Shown here: in pieces, positions 46,463-56,012 of the stretch | Layout of the letters: every line of letters begins with the position of its first letter | Numbering within the stretch: the stretch's first letter is position 1 | DNA from: Pedococcus bigeumensis | GTDB taxonomy: Bacteria > Actinomycetota > Actinomycetes > Actinomycetales > Dermatophilaceae | Assembly (NCBI RefSeq): GCF_006438965.1 | Contig: NZ_RCZM01000001.1 | Location: forward strand, 63,097-127,096 | Direction of reading: 5' to 3' | DNA length: 64,000 bases | Notes under the pieces: model-generated | Seen by the model: the letters and a program-made list of their open reading frames with translations, nothing else | What the model was told of the DNA's origin: nothing | Database searches by the model: none | Made by a program: the position numbers and the translations under genes

Positions 46463-46793
46463 CATCAAGGACGTGGAGGCCACGACCAAGGCCCTGCGCT
46501 TCTTCAAGGTGATGGCCATCCTGTCCGGACTGGCGCTGTTCGTGCTGATCGGGATCATCGTGGTCAACGGTGGCTTCGGGAAGGGCGGGGCATCGGAGGT
46601 GTGGAGCCCGATTCACGGGCTGATCTACTTCGTGTACGTCGTGTCCATCGCCAACCTGGGGTTCAAGGTGGGCTGGAGCCTGCCCAAGATGGTGCTCATC
46701 ATGCTGACCGGGTTCGTCCCGCTCCTGCCGTTCTGGGCGGAGCGACGGTTCGCGCGTGAGACCGAGGCGCGACTGGCGGAGGCCCGCCGGTAA
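46455..46793 (+). CDS. DUF3817 membrane protein
   Basis: 112 residues with three membrane segments (about 20-42, 52-72, 78-98); IHGLIYFVYVVSIANLGFKVGWSLPKMVLIMLTGFVPLLPFWAERRFARE is the family hallmark. Function unknown; found beside SURF1 or guaA in actinobacteria. GTG 46455 is chosen because AAGGAG ends 9 bases upstream; an ATG at 46416 has a poorer site. Confidence 0.88.
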   Translation: MSDIKDVEATTKALRFFKVMAILSGLALFVLIGIIVVNGGFGKGGASEVWSPIHGLIYFVYVVSIANLGFKVGWSLPKMVLIMLTGFVPLLPFWAERRFARETEARLAEARR

Positions 46794-46796
46794 CCT
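46791..46796 (+). promoter_or_regulatory. -10 element of a probable leaderless guaA promoter
   Basis: TAACCT, six bases, GTG 46803. The element includes the TAA stop of the DUF3817 gene. Confidence 0.45.
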
Positions 46797-46802
46797 GTGC
46801 GC

Positions 46803-48467
46803 GTGAGCGACCCCGCAGCCGCCGACGTGGTGACCCAGGCCCAGGACGACGATCGGGTCGAGGCCCCCGATGCTGAGCGCTCGGAGGTGCCGGCGACACC
46901 CCTGCAGGCCCGCCCCGTGCTCGTCGTCGACTTCGGCGCGCAGTACGCGCAGCTGATCGCGCGCCGGGTGCGGGAGGCGAAGATCTACAGCGAGGTCGTC
47001 CCGCACACGATGAGCACGGCCGAGATGCTGGCCAAGGACCCCGCGGCGATCGTGCTGTCGGGTGGCCCGTCGTCGGTCTACGCCGAGGGTGCGCCCGAGC
47101 TCGACAAGGCCGTTCTCGAGGCCGGCGTCCCGGTGTTCGGCATGTGTTACGGCTTCCAGGCGATGTCCCAGGCGCTCGGCGGCACCGTGGCCCACACGGG
47201 GCTGGGGGAGTACGGCGCCACCCCAGCAGCAATCTCCGACACCGAGTCCACTCTCTTCAACGGGCAGCCGCTCGACCAGTCGGTCTGGATGAGCCACGGC
47301 GACTCGGTCATCGAGGCCCCGGCGGGGATGCGGGTCACCGCCTCGTCCGCGGGCGCTCCCGTTGCTGCCATCGAGGACGACGAGCGCAAGCTCTATGGCG
47401 TGCAGTGGCACCCCGAGGTGATGCACTCGACCTTCGGTCAGCGGGTGCTCGAGAACTTCCTCTACCGCGGCGCCGGTCTTGAGGGGGACTGGACCGCGGC
47501 CAACGTCGTCGAGGAGCTCGTCGACTCCATCCGCGAGAAGGTCGGCGACTCGCGCGTGCTCTGCGCCCTGTCCGGTGGCGTCGACTCCTCGGTCGCTGCG
47601 GCCCTCGTGCAGAAGGCCGTGGGCGACCAGCTCACCTGCGTCTTCGTCGACCACGGGCTGCTGCGCTCCGGTGAGGCCGAGCAGGTCGAGAAGGAGTTCG
47701 TCGCGGCGACCGGGGTCGACCTCGTGGTCGTCGACGCCAAGGAGCGCTTCCTGTCCGCGCTCGCCGGGGTCTCCGACCCCGAGGAGAAGCGCAAGATCAT
47801 CGGGCGCGAGTTCATCCGGGTGTTCGAGCAGGCGGCTCGTGACGTCGTCGGCACCCGCGGCGACGACGAGCACCCCGTCGAGTTCCTCGTGCAGGGCACG
47901 CTCTACCCCGACGTGGTCGAGTCCGGCGGTGGCACCGGCGCGGCGAACATCAAGTCGCACCACAACGTCGGCGGACTTCCTGAGGACCTGCAGTTCAAGC
48001 TCGTCGAGCCGCTGCGCTCGCTGTTCAAGGACGAGGTCCGCCAGGTCGGGCTCGAGCTCGGTGTCCCCGAGGCGATCGTCTGGCGCCAGCCGTTCCCGGG
48101 TCCCGGGCTGGGCATCCGGATCGTCGGCGAGGTCACCGGTGAGCGGCTCGAGATCCTGCGCGCGGCCGACCAGATCGCACGCGAGGAGCTCACCGCTGCA
48201 GGCCTGGACCGCGACATCTGGCAGTGCCCCGTCGTCCTGCTCGGCGACGTGAGATCCGTTGGTGTGCAAGGAGATGGCCGGACCTATGGCCACCCCATCG
48301 TGCTGCGCCCGGTGTCCTCCGAGGACGCCATGACGGCCGACTGGACCCGCGTCCCCTACGACGTGCTGGCCAAGATCTCGACGCGGATCACCAACGAGGT
48401 CCGCGAGGTGAACCGGGTCGTGCTCGACATCACGAGCAAGCCGCCGGGCACCATCGAGTGGGAGTGA
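46803..48467 (+). CDS. guaA: GMP synthase (glutamine-hydrolysing)
   Basis: 554 residues. The class I glutaminase domain has [19 protein letters not shown], nucleophile Cys in GMCYGFQAM and the His/Glu pair in GVQWHPEV; the PP-loop ATP pyrophosphatase is [16 protein letters not shown]; the C-terminal dimer domain ends [12 protein letters not shown] 46803 fits the leaderless -10; GTG 46797 adds two residues. It completes GMP synthesis with guaB, 11 kb away. Confidence 0.97.
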   Translation: MSDPAAADVVTQAQDDDRVEAPDAERSEVPATPLQARPVLVVDFGAQYAQLIARRVREAKIYSEVVPHTMSTAEMLAKDPAAIVLSGGPSSVYAEGAPELDKAVLEAGVPVFGMCYGFQAMSQALGGTVAHTGLGEYGATPAAISDTESTLFNGQPLDQSVWMSHGDSVIEAPAGMRVTASSAGAPVAAIEDDERKLYGVQWHPEVMHSTFGQRVLENFLYRGAGLEGDWTAANVVEELVDSIREKVGDSRVLCALSGGVDSSVAAALVQKAVGDQLTCVFVDHGLLRSGEAEQVEKEFVAATGVDLVVVDAKERFLSALAGVSDPEEKRKIIGREFIRVFEQAARDVVGTRGDDEHPVEFLVQGTLYPDVVESGGGTGAANIKSHHNVGGLPEDLQFKLVEPLRSLFKDEVRQVGLELGVPEAIVWRQPFPGPGLGIRIVGEVTGERLEILRAADQIAREELTAAGLDRDIWQCPVVLLGDVRSVGVQGDGRTYGHPIVLRPVSSEDAMTADWTRVPYDVLAKISTRITNEVREVNRVVLDITSKPPGTIEWE

Positions 48468-48470
48468 CGC

Positions 48471-49202
48471 TTGCGTCCCGGTAAGGCATCCGGCCTGAGC
48501 ACGGCCAGCGTCAATGACGCCGTGAGCCGCGCGGTGATGCGCCACGTCCTCATCGGGCCGCCGATGCGGCTGCTGACCGGGCTGCGCGTCGAGGGACGCG
48601 AGAACGTGCCCCGCGAGGGCGGGCTCATCGTCGCGTCCAACCACCTGTCGTTCGTGGACTCGATCGTCATCCCGCTGGCGTCGGGCCGGCAGGTGCACTT
48701 CTTGGGCAAGTCCGAGTACTTCGAGGGCAAGGGCCTGCGGGGCGCAGCCGTCCGGTGGTTCCACTCGACAGGCGGCACCATCCCCGTCGACCGCACCGAC
48801 CCTCGCGCCGCGGCAGCCTCGCTCGAGATGTCCGAGGACGTCCTGCGCCAGGGAGAGGCGTTCGGTGTCTACCCGGAAGGCACCCGCTCGCCCGATGGTC
48901 GGCTGCACCGCGGACGCACCGGTGTCGCGCGGATGGCCCTCTCGACCGGCGCGACCGTGCTGCCGTGTGGCGTCATCGGCACCGACCACGTCCAGCCCTC
49001 CGGGTCCAACGGCTTCCGTCCAGCGAAGGTCACCGTGAAGTTCGGCCCGCCCATCGATGTGGCGGGCCTGTCCGCCCAGTTCCAGAAGGCCGCCCTGCTG
49101 CGCGCCATCACCGACGCCACGATGGCGGCCATCGGTGAGCTGTCCGGTCAGGAGTACTCCGGCCAGTACGCCTCCGACGTGAAGGCCGCGCTGGGCCGCT
49201 GA
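48471..49202 (+). CDS. 1-acylglycerol-3-phosphate acyltransferase-like (PlsC family)
   Basis: 243 residues. The H-x4-D motif is NHLSFVD (about 57-63); the glycerol-phosphate site is VYPEGTRSPDGRLHRG (about 134-149); VDR and GVARMA are also typical. It acylates a lysophospholipid or related acceptor. TTG start with GGAG 6 bases upstream, three bases after the guaA stop. Confidence 0.9.
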   Translation: MRPGKASGLSTASVNDAVSRAVMRHVLIGPPMRLLTGLRVEGRENVPREGGLIVASNHLSFVDSIVIPLASGRQVHFLGKSEYFEGKGLRGAAVRWFHSTGGTIPVDRTDPRAAAASLEMSEDVLRQGEAFGVYPEGTRSPDGRLHRGRTGVARMALSTGATVLPCGVIGTDHVQPSGSNGFRPAKVTVKFGPPIDVAGLSAQFQKAALLRAITDATMAAIGELSGQEYSGQYASDVKAALGR

Positions 49203-49311
49203 GGACACCTCCTCAGTCGAAAATCTCCCCGGTAGATGGTGGATCGACGGCCCCTGAGGGTGTAGGCATGGCGTGGGCGCGACCTGCGCGTTCCTCAGCG
49301 AGGAGGACCCC

Positions 49312-50247
49312 ATGGCCGGACTCGACAGCGCGCAGCTGCTCGCCGCCCTCGAGCCGGCGGTCGAGGAGAACCTCAACCGTCACCTGGCGGTCGCGCAGGA
49401 GTGGATGCCGCACGAGTACGTCCCGTGGTCGCTGGGCCGCGACTTCGCCGAGATGGGGGGCGAGGCGTGGTCGCCAGACCAGTCGCAGCTCTCGCCGATC
49501 GCTCGCACGGCGCTGGAGGTCAACCTCCTCACCGAGGACAACCTGCCGAGCTACCACCGGGTGATTGACCAGGTCTTCGGACGGGACAGCGCCTGGGGGA
49601 CCTGGGTCAACCGCTGGACCGCCGAAGAGGGGCGGCACGCGTTCTGCATCCGCGACTACCTGCTCGTCACGCGCGGCGTCGACCCCATCGAGCTCGAACG
49701 GGCGCGCATGGACACGATGGAGACGGGTTACGACGCGGGTGAGAAGTCACTGCTCAATGTCTGTGCCTACGTCTCGTTCCAAGAGCTGGCCACCCGCGTG
49801 TCGCACCGGAACACGGGCCGCTACACCGAGGAGCCGATCGCCGAGAAGCTGCTCACCCGGGTCGCCAAGGACGAGAACCTCCACATGATCTTCTACCGGA
49901 ACCTCGTCCAGGCTGCGCTCGAGCTGACGCCGAGCCAGACGATGCGGGCGATCACCGACGAGGTGGTCACCTTCCAGATGCCCGGCGCGATCATCCCCGG
50001 GTTCGGCCGCAAGGCCGTGCAGATGGCCATGGCTGGTATCTACGACCTGCGCATCCACCACGACGACATCGTGGCGCCGATGCTGCGCCAGTGGGGCGTC
50101 TGGGACCTCGAGGGCCTCGACGCCGATGGCGAGCAGGCTCGGGAGGAGCTTGCCGCTGCTCTCACGGCCCTCGACGAGGAGGCCGCTCGGTTCGTGGCCC
50201 GCCGCGAGGAGCGCACGGCAAAGCGGGCGGCCCGCCAGGAGGGCTAG
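49312..50247 (+). CDS. Acyl-[acyl-carrier-protein] desaturase (DesA-type)
   Basis: 311 residues of the soluble di-iron desaturase family. Iron ligands: Glu in LLTEDNLPSYH, EEGRH (E-E-x2-H), Glu in VSFQELATRVSH and DENLH (D/E-E-x2-H). It introduces a double bond into acyl-ACP in the cytoplasm. ATG 49312 with GAGGAGG 6 bases upstream. It converges with the PNPOx-like gene. Confidence 0.93.
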   Translation: MAGLDSAQLLAALEPAVEENLNRHLAVAQEWMPHEYVPWSLGRDFAEMGGEAWSPDQSQLSPIARTALEVNLLTEDNLPSYHRVIDQVFGRDSAWGTWVNRWTAEEGRHAFCIRDYLLVTRGVDPIELERARMDTMETGYDAGEKSLLNVCAYVSFQELATRVSHRNTGRYTEEPIAEKLLTRVAKDENLHMIFYRNLVQAALELTPSQTMRAITDEVVTFQMPGAIIPGFGRKAVQMAMAGIYDLRIHHDDIVAPMLRQWGVWDLEGLDADGEQAREELAAALTALDEEAARFVARREERTAKRAARQEG

Positions 50248-50271
50248 CGTCACGCCCGGACCTCACGGACC

Positions 50272-50802
50272 TCAGAAGGTCCAGCGGGTCGCGCCACCTG
50301 GCTCGGACGTCGCCAGCGCCGTGGCGGAGGTGGGGACGATGCGGAACACCGACCACGGTGGTGGCCCGGCTGAGGGGGCGCTGTAGGGCGCCGTGAGCGC
50401 GGTGCCGCTGTCGTCCACCCGAGCCGGCCAGCCCCCGTCCACCGCGACGACCGCGATGCGTGCGACGCGGTCAGGGTCGGTGACCAGTGACGCGTTCCCG
50501 TCCACCACCAGGTCGTAGTCGCTGGTGGCGACGCTCACGGCGCAGCGCCGTTCGCGGGTCAGGTTCCGGCCCTTGCGGGTGCGCGTGCCCGTGACCACCC
50601 AGAACGCCCCGTCGTCCCAGAAGGCGCCGACACCCGTGACGTGCGGGCTCCCGTCGGCGTTCACGGTGCTGAGCCAGCAGGTGTGCCGGTTGGGACCGCC
50701 GGTCCCGGGCTTCTGCGTCAAGGCCGGACCGAGCTGGGCCTCGATGGGCGCCCAGTCCAGTTGTGGCAGGTCGTACAGCTCCGCGAGGTTCGTGGCATCC
50801 AT
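50272..50802 (-). CDS. Pyridoxamine 5'-phosphate oxidase-like flavin protein
   Basis: 176 residues forming a split-barrel: HTCWLSTVNADGSPHVTGVGAFWDDGAFWVVTGTRTRKGRNLTRERRCAVSV is the FMN/F420-binding half. Families of this kind in actinobacteria often use F420; the cofactor here is not determined. ATG 50802 is chosen over GTG 50820. Confidence 0.83.
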   Translation of the reverse strand: MDATNLAELYDLPQLDWAPIEAQLGPALTQKPGTGGPNRHTCWLSTVNADGSPHVTGVGAFWDDGAFWVVTGTRTRKGRNLTRERRCAVSVATSDYDLVVDGNASLVTDPDRVARIAVVAVDGGWPARVDDSGTALTAPYSAPSAGPPPWSVFRIVPTSATALATSEPGGATRWTF

Positions 50803-50992
50803 ACGGCTACTGACCGCCACCGGCCGTTGAACTCATCGGTCCTTTGGCGGGTCGACGCCGGCGCTCCCACGGCACGGTGTTCCGGGGTCGATGCCTCCCA
50901 ACGTGAAGGCGGCGCTGGCCGGCGGAGCCAGTTCCGCGGCATACCCGCCTGCCTCGCGTATGCCGCGTGCTCGCGGCCCGCCCGCGGACGGT

Positions 50993-50998
50993 TAGGGT
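50993..50998 (+). promoter_or_regulatory. -10 element of a probable leaderless murT promoter
   Basis: TAGGGT, seven bases, GTG 51006; two GTATGCCG words lie within 60 bases upstream (50937-50944 and 50958-50965). Confidence 0.5.
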
Positions 50999-51005
50999 TT
51001 GGAGC

Positions 51006-52346
51006 GTGCTCAGGACAACAGCGGCAGTCGTCGCCGGCAAGGCGGCGCGGGCGGCTTCGCGCCTGCGTGGTGGTGGCTCCGCGCTGCCCGGACTGGTGGC
51101 CGAACGGATCGACCCCGGGTTCTTGGCGCACGCGCTGGCCGACGTGCCCGGCGGGATCGTGGTGGTCACCGGCACCAACGGCAAGACCACGACCACCAAG
51201 ATGCTGGTCGCCGTGCTGCGCGCCCACGGACGCCGTGTGTTCAGCAACCCGACGGGCTCGAACTTCACCCGTGGGGTGATCTCGTCGATGCTGGGCGAGC
51301 TGCCGGTGCGCGGGCGGCTCCGGGCCGACATGGCGGTGCTCGAGCTCGACGAGGCCCACGCCCTGAAGTTCGCCGCAGCGGTCCAGCCCACGCATGCGTT
51401 GCTGCTCAACGTCGCCCGTGACCAGCTCGACCGGTTCGCCGAGATCGACCACACGGCCAAGCTGCTGGCCTCGCTCGCCGAGCAGACCACGGTGGGGGTG
51501 GTGCTCAACCTGGACGACTCGTTCGTCTCACGGATCCGCGACCGGGTCGCTGACGGTGTGGCGGTGCACTACTTCGGGGTGGACGCGTCGATCGCGGACC
51601 GGCTGCCCGAGCTCCAGGAGCAGGACGTCCGGTTCGACGACGACTTCGTGGCGCCGGTGGCGGGGCCGGACGACGGGCTCCTCAGGCCCGTGGACGAACG
51701 CACCTTCGAGGTCGTCTTCGGTCTTGGTGCCGCTGACGGCGTCTCGGAGAGCGCTCCCGATCGCCGGAACGTCGGGCCGCTGGAGCTGCAGCAGCGCGGA
51801 CTCGCCGCCATGATCAACGCCACTGCGGCCGCGGCAACGGCCCGGATGCTGTTGGGCGACGCGTTCGACCCCGAGGCCGCCGCTGAGGCGCTGCGCGCCG
51901 TGACTCCGCCGTTCGGTCGTGGCGAGGTAGTGGTGGTCGATGGCCAGCCGCTCGAGCTGGTCCTGGTGAAGAACCCGGCCGGCTTCACCGTGGCGCTCGG
52001 TACCTACGGCTCGACGCCCGTCGCGACGATGATCGCGATCAACGACAACTACGCAGACGGACGCGACGTGTCGTGGCTCTACGACGTGAGCTTCGAGAGC
52101 CTGCGGACCCGCGGCGTGACGATCACCAGCGGGGTCCGCGGCTACGACATGGCGCTGCGGCTCCAGTACGACGACGTCCCCGTTGCCGAGGTGCAGACCG
52201 AGCTCGACCCGGCCCTCGACGCCTTCCTCGCCCAGCACCCGGACGAGCCCAAGCGGATCTTCTGCACCTACACCGCGATGATGGCGCTGCGGCGGACGCT
52301 CGCGGCCCGCTACGACCTGCCCGACATCGGCGAGGAGGCCTCGTGA
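51006..52346 (+). CDS. murT: Lipid II isoglutaminyl synthase subunit MurT
   Basis: 446 residues; Mur-ligase-like subunit that with GatD amidates the D-Glu of lipid II. Walker A is VVVTGTNGKTTTTKML near 47-62; SNPTGSNFTRGV and NLDDSFV are family marks, and the C-terminal MurT domain has TYGSTPVATMIAINDNYADGRDVSWLYDV with the conserved Asp-Asn-Asp-Trp region. The four-cysteine zinc ribbon of Firmicutes MurT is absent (only one Cys in the protein). The stop overlaps gatD (GTGA). Confidence 0.94.
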   Translation: MLRTTAAVVAGKAARAASRLRGGGSALPGLVAERIDPGFLAHALADVPGGIVVVTGTNGKTTTTKMLVAVLRAHGRRVFSNPTGSNFTRGVISSMLGELPVRGRLRADMAVLELDEAHALKFAAAVQPTHALLLNVARDQLDRFAEIDHTAKLLASLAEQTTVGVVLNLDDSFVSRIRDRVADGVAVHYFGVDASIADRLPELQEQDVRFDDDFVAPVAGPDDGLLRPVDERTFEVVFGLGAADGVSESAPDRRNVGPLELQQRGLAAMINATAAAATARMLLGDAFDPEAAAEALRAVTPPFGRGEVVVVDGQPLELVLVKNPAGFTVALGTYGSTPVATMIAINDNYADGRDVSWLYDVSFESLRTRGVTITSGVRGYDMALRLQYDDVPVAEVQTELDPALDAFLAQHPDEPKRIFCTYTAMMALRRTLAARYDLPDIGEEAS

Positions 52347-53161
52347 GCCAGCTGAGCCAGCCCCACGGCATACCTGACGTCTCCATCCCGGGCGAGCCCG
52401 ACGGCTCTGCGCGGGTCCCCGCCGCAGCCGATGCGGGCAAGGGCGTCATCCACGTGGTGCATCTCTACCCGCGCGAGATGAGCATCTACGGCGACCTCGG
52501 CAACACCCGCACCCTGGCTGCGCGGATCCGGCGACACGGATACAGCCCGGTCGTGCACCAGCACCACCCGGGTGGGGAGTTCCCCGAGACCGCGCACCTC
52601 GTGGTCGGCGGTGGCGGCCAGGACTCCGGCCAGGTGCGGGTCGAGGCCGACCTCGAGCAGATCGCGGACCGGCTGCGCGCCCTGGCCGACGCCGGGACGC
52701 CGATGCTGATGATCTGCGGGATGTACCAGCTGCTCGGGAACGCGTTCATCACGGTGGACGGCAAGCGACTGCCCGGGCTCGGCATCCTCGACGTGACCAC
52801 GCAGGGGAATGCCAAGCGGATGATCGGGCCGGTCGTGCTGTCGACCGACTTCGGCGACGTGGTGGGGTACGAGAACCACTCCGGCTCGACGACGCTCGGT
52901 GCTGGGCAGGCTCCGTTCGGCACGGTGCGGTCCGGGCTGGGCAACAACGGCACGGACGGCACAGAGGGCGCGCGCACCGGCAACGTGTTCGGCTCCTACC
53001 TGCACGGGCCGATCCTGCCCGCGAACCCCGTCTTCGCCGACGCGCTGATCGGGCTCGCTGCTGAGCTCGCCACCGGTCGGCCGTTCGAGCCCGCAGCCCA
53101 GGATGACGCCATCGCCGACGAGGCGCGCTCCCGCCAGGTCCGCCGGCTCGTCAAGCGCTGA
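52343..53161 (+). CDS. gatD: Lipid II isoglutaminyl synthase subunit GatD
   Basis: 272 residues; glutaminase partner of MurT. Class I amidotransferase-like fold with nucleophile Cys in MLMICGMYQLLG and His in SYLHGPILPANP; HVVHLYPREMSIYGDLGN near residue 38 is the GatD hallmark. A 35-residue flexible N-terminus (Pro/Ser-rich) precedes the fold. GTG start overlapping murT. Confidence 0.94.
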   Translation: MSQLSQPHGIPDVSIPGEPDGSARVPAAADAGKGVIHVVHLYPREMSIYGDLGNTRTLAARIRRHGYSPVVHQHHPGGEFPETAHLVVGGGGQDSGQVRVEADLEQIADRLRALADAGTPMLMICGMYQLLGNAFITVDGKRLPGLGILDVTTQGNAKRMIGPVVLSTDFGDVVGYENHSGSTTLGAGQAPFGTVRSGLGNNGTDGTEGARTGNVFGSYLHGPILPANPVFADALIGLAAELATGRPFEPAAQDDAIADEARSRQVRRLVKR

Positions 53162-53167
53162 GCGGTC

Positions 53168-54043
53168 GTGACGACGGAGCGGGTCCCTTCCGAGGCGTTG
53201 CCGCCGACCGACGTCCTCGACCTGTTCGCGGTGCCCGAGGACCCCAGGCCGCTCCAGGGAGGCCAGGGGCACAGCTTCGTCGCAGGCGACCTGGTCCTGT
53301 CACCCGGTCGCGACGCTGCCACCGGCGCCTGGCTCAACCCGGTGCTCGCCCGACTGGCTGTCGAGCTCGACACGACGAAACCCCGCGCCCTGCGCATCGC
53401 CATGCCGATCCCCTCACGGGACGGTCGCTGGGTGGTCGACGGGTGGGGCGCCAGCCGCTACGAGCCGGACACTCACCCCTGTCTGGACCTCGGTGTCCTC
53501 GTCGCCACCGGGCGGCTGCTGCACGCCCGCCTCGCCTCCGCGCAGCCGTCTTCGCCCCACGGCATACGCGACCGCACTGATCGCTGGGCCCGCGCGGAGC
53601 GCGCCGCCTTCGCCGCGACCGGCGGCCGTGGCATCCCGCTGACGTATGCGGGCCCGCTGGTCGCCGAACTCGTCCGCCGGCTCGACGACACCGAGCTCGG
53701 CCCGGACCAGCTCGTGCACGCCGACCTGGCCGGCAATGTGCTGCTCGACGCCCGCGGCACCCCGGTGGTGATCGACGTGGCGCCGTACTGGCGGCCGGCA
53801 CTGTGGGCCGAGGCCGTCTGCGTCCTCGACGCGGTCCTGTGGCACGGAGCGGACGCAGGTGTGATGGCTCAGTGGACCGATGGCACGCGTCGTCAGGCCA
53901 TGCTGCGAGCGGCACTGTTCCGGCTAGTCAGCGATGGGCCCGCGAGCGTGGAGGGGTCTGCAGCCGCGTACGCCCGCGTCCTCGCGCCGCTGCTGGCTGA
54001 CGGCAGGCGGGACTGCGCGTCCCCCGGTAGCGTTCCGGAATGA
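53168..54043 (+). CDS. TIGR02569-family protein (kinase-like fold)
   Basis: 291 residues. The C-terminal half resembles aminoglycoside phosphotransferases: QLVHADLAGNVLLD (H-x-D-x4-N) and VVIDVAPYWRP (D-x-A-P in place of DFG-like). Actinobacterial TIGR02569 proteins have no known function. The N-terminus has a QGGQGHSFVAGDLVLSP loop in place of a classic P-loop. GTG start six bases after gatD, so cotranscription is likely. Confidence 0.8.
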   Translation: MTTERVPSEALPPTDVLDLFAVPEDPRPLQGGQGHSFVAGDLVLSPGRDAATGAWLNPVLARLAVELDTTKPRALRIAMPIPSRDGRWVVDGWGASRYEPDTHPCLDLGVLVATGRLLHARLASAQPSSPHGIRDRTDRWARAERAAFAATGGRGIPLTYAGPLVAELVRRLDDTELGPDQLVHADLAGNVLLDARGTPVVIDVAPYWRPALWAEAVCVLDAVLWHGADAGVMAQWTDGTRRQAMLRAALFRLVSDGPASVEGSAAAYARVLAPLLADGRRDCASPGSVPE

Positions 54044-54409
54044 CCCAGATCACCCCATATCTGACGGTGCACGACGGCGAGGCCGCGCTGGAGTTCTACG
54101 CCCAGGCCTTCGGCGCGCAGGTGCGTGAGCGGTATGACGACGGTGGCCGAGTCGCCCACGCGACCCTCGCCGTCGACGGTGCCGACTTGTTTGTCTCGGA
54201 CGAGTACACCGAGATGGGCGCCTACGCGCCCGAGACCGTGGGGCACGCCACCTGCGCGGTCGTCCTCACCGTCGACGACCCGGACGCTGCGTACCGGACG
54301 GCCGTGGCCGCCGGGGCGACAGGTGACCGTGAGGTGGCGGACGATCCCGGCGGGCGCCGGGTTGGTCGTCGATCCCTTCGGGCACCGCTGGAACATCCGC
54401 ACCGGCTGA
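54040..54409 (+). pseudogene. PhnB/VOC-type glyoxalase-like gene with a frameshift
   Basis: The first 95-100 codons read a normal VOC protein (ITPYLTVHDGEAALEFYAQAFGAQ...TVDDPDAAYRTAVAAGAT). The proper ending, AGLVVDPFGHRWNIRTG then stop at 54407, lies in the +1 frame. The shift falls in the GC-run near 54335-54355 (CCCGGCGGGCGCCGGG). Read as is, the frame stays open to 55143 across antisense sequence. It may be a real mutation or a sequencing error in a GC run. The ATG overlaps the kinase-like gene's stop (ATGA). Confidence 0.75.
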
Positions 54410-54465
54410 CCGGCCGACCCCTGTCGGGACCTGCGACCACAGGCCCGACGTCAGACGTGCGTGGC

Positions 54466-54885
54466 TCAGGTCACGAAGTCGTCGCCGGCCTCCAGGCGCA
54501 GCCGGAGCAGCTCGGACAGCGCGATCGACTCGCCGTCACGGGCGCCCTCGCCCACCTGCAGGGGCGGGTCGCTCGGCGCGACCTCGACCCCGCGGAACCG
54601 GGCCAGCGGCCGCGGCGGCACCAACAGCGTGTAGTAGCGGCCGTCGGGGTCGACCCCCACCGACCGGTCGAGCCGCAGGTACCAGCCCCGAACCCCGGTG
54701 TTGTAGCGACCCGACCCCTTCCAGGTGCGCGCGGTCAGCTCGGTGGTGGCCAGCCCTTGCTCGCGGGCGTTGCGCGCGAACTCGTCGACCAGGACCTGCG
54801 CCCTCGCCGACTCACGCGCTCGCCGCTTCTCCTGCATGCGGACGTGGTAGTCGGCACGTTCCCCGGCGTCGTTCGGCTCGTTCAC
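54466..54885 (-). CDS. Hypothetical protein, last in the flippase/PIG-L group
   Basis: 139 residues. The N-terminal half is charged and helical (RMQEKRRARESARAQVLVDEFARNAREQG); the C-terminal half is beta-like (GVRGWYLRLDRSVGVDPDGRYYTLLVPP). No family recognised. GTG 54885 has GGAG 8 bases upstream and overlaps the flippase-like gene's stop (GTGA), so it is translated as part of that operon. Confidence 0.75.
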   Translation of the reverse strand: MNEPNDAGERADYHVRMQEKRRARESARAQVLVDEFARNAREQGLATTELTARTWKGSGRYNTGVRGWYLRLDRSVGVDPDGRYYTLLVPPRPLARFRGVEVAPSDPPLQVGEGARDGESIALSELLRLRLEAGDDFVT

Positions 54886-56012
54886 GTCGCTTGCTCCGTC
54901 CTCGGTCCCGCGACCACGTCCTCGACGGGCGTCTTCTTGGGGCTGACCGACCATGCCGCCCAGCCGATGGCGCCCAGCGGGATCTCCATCAGGTGGGTGA
55001 AGAAGGAGAACAACACCACAGCCGCCAGCGCGTCGGCAGGGTTGGCGCCCCACGCCACGAGGGCTGCCACGGTGCCGCTCTCGGTGATCCCCAGCCCGCC
55101 GGGGGTCAGGCCCACCGCGGTGAGCAGCCGACCGATCGCGTAGGCCGCGAACAGCTGCCCATAGAACAGGTCGACGCCCGTGGTGTGCATGCAGATCAGG
55201 AACAGGACGTAGTAGACGCTGAAGAACCCGAGGAGCCCCAGCGTCATGCTGAGCCAACCGGTGCGGACCACGTCGTTGATCCGCAGGCGGAGGTCGACCA
55301 CGAGCGACTTGACGCTCATCGAGCGGCGTCGCCAGAGGCGACCGATCACCTTGTCGAGTCCCTGGCCGATCGCGACCGCGGCTCGCTCTGAGGCGAGGAT
55401 CGAGATGAAGACGGCGAGGATGACCCCACCGGTGAGGGCGCCGGCGAAAGCGGCGTCCTCCAGGGCGCGCGGCACGTCGGAGTCCCGCCCGGCGAAGAGC
55501 GCGACGATCGCGACGAGGGGCAGGGCCACACGGGACAGGACGTTCCACACCCCGGTGACGATGGCGGAGGTCGAGATGTCGCGTCGCGAGAAGCCCCACG
55601 ACCGGCAGATCGTGTAGGTCGCGGCCAGCCCGGCCGCCCCGCCCCCGGGCAGCAGGTTGCCGACCGAGGACCCTGCGACGTTGACGATGAGCGCCTGCCA
55701 GTGCTTCAGGCCGGGCAGCGAAGCGGTGAGCGTGAAGGTGTAGCAGTAGAGCCCGACGATCACCCCGACGAGCAGCAGCACGAACGTCGTGAACGGCACG
55801 TGGGACAGCACCGCCCAGACGTCGGACCAGTTGGTCTTGGCCAGCCGCGGCAGGACGTAGACGATCAGCACGGCGGCCAGGCCGAGGCCGATCCCGGCCT
55901 GGATCGCGGTACGCACGCGAGAGCGGGGCTTGCGCGTCTCAGGAGCGTCGGCGGCAGCCACCTCGGGGGCCTCGGTCGCCTCACCGCCCGGCTCCACCGT
56001 CTCCCTCGTCAC
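54882..56012 (-). CDS. UPF0104/AglD-type flippase-like membrane protein
   Basis: 376 residues with about eight membrane segments. LLPGGGAAGLAATYTICRSWGFSRRDISTSAIV and VGLTPGGLGITESGTVAALVAWG are the signatures of the lysylphosphatidylglycerol-synthase membrane-domain family (YbhN/AglD). These proteins are thought to move or modify lipid-linked sugars or phospholipids. The first 40 residues are acidic and cytoplasmic. GTG start overlapping the PIG-L gene's stop. Confidence 0.88.
   Translation of the reverse strand: MTRETVEPGGEATEAPEVAAADAPETRKPRSRVRTAIQAGIGLGLAAVLIVYVLPRLAKTNWSDVWAVLSHVPFTTFVLLLVGVIVGLYCYTFTLTASLPGLKHWQALIVNVAGSSVGNLLPGGGAAGLAATYTICRSWGFSRRDISTSAIVTGVWNVLSRVALPLVAIVALFAGRDSDVPRALEDAAFAGALTGGVILAVFISILASERAAVAIGQGLDKVIGRLWRRRSMSVKSLVVDLRLRINDVVRTGWLSMTLGLLGFFSVYYVLFLICMHTTGVDLFYGQLFAAYAIGRLLTAVGLTPGGLGITESGTVAALVAWGANPADALAAVVLFSFFTHLMEIPLGAIGWAAWSVSPKKTPVEDVVAGPRTEQAT

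Noticed and set aside
54040-55143. A 367-codon rightward frame starting with the glyoxalase-like gene
   Set aside because: After the frameshift point the frame runs antisense to two well supported leftward genes and loses all similarity to the family.
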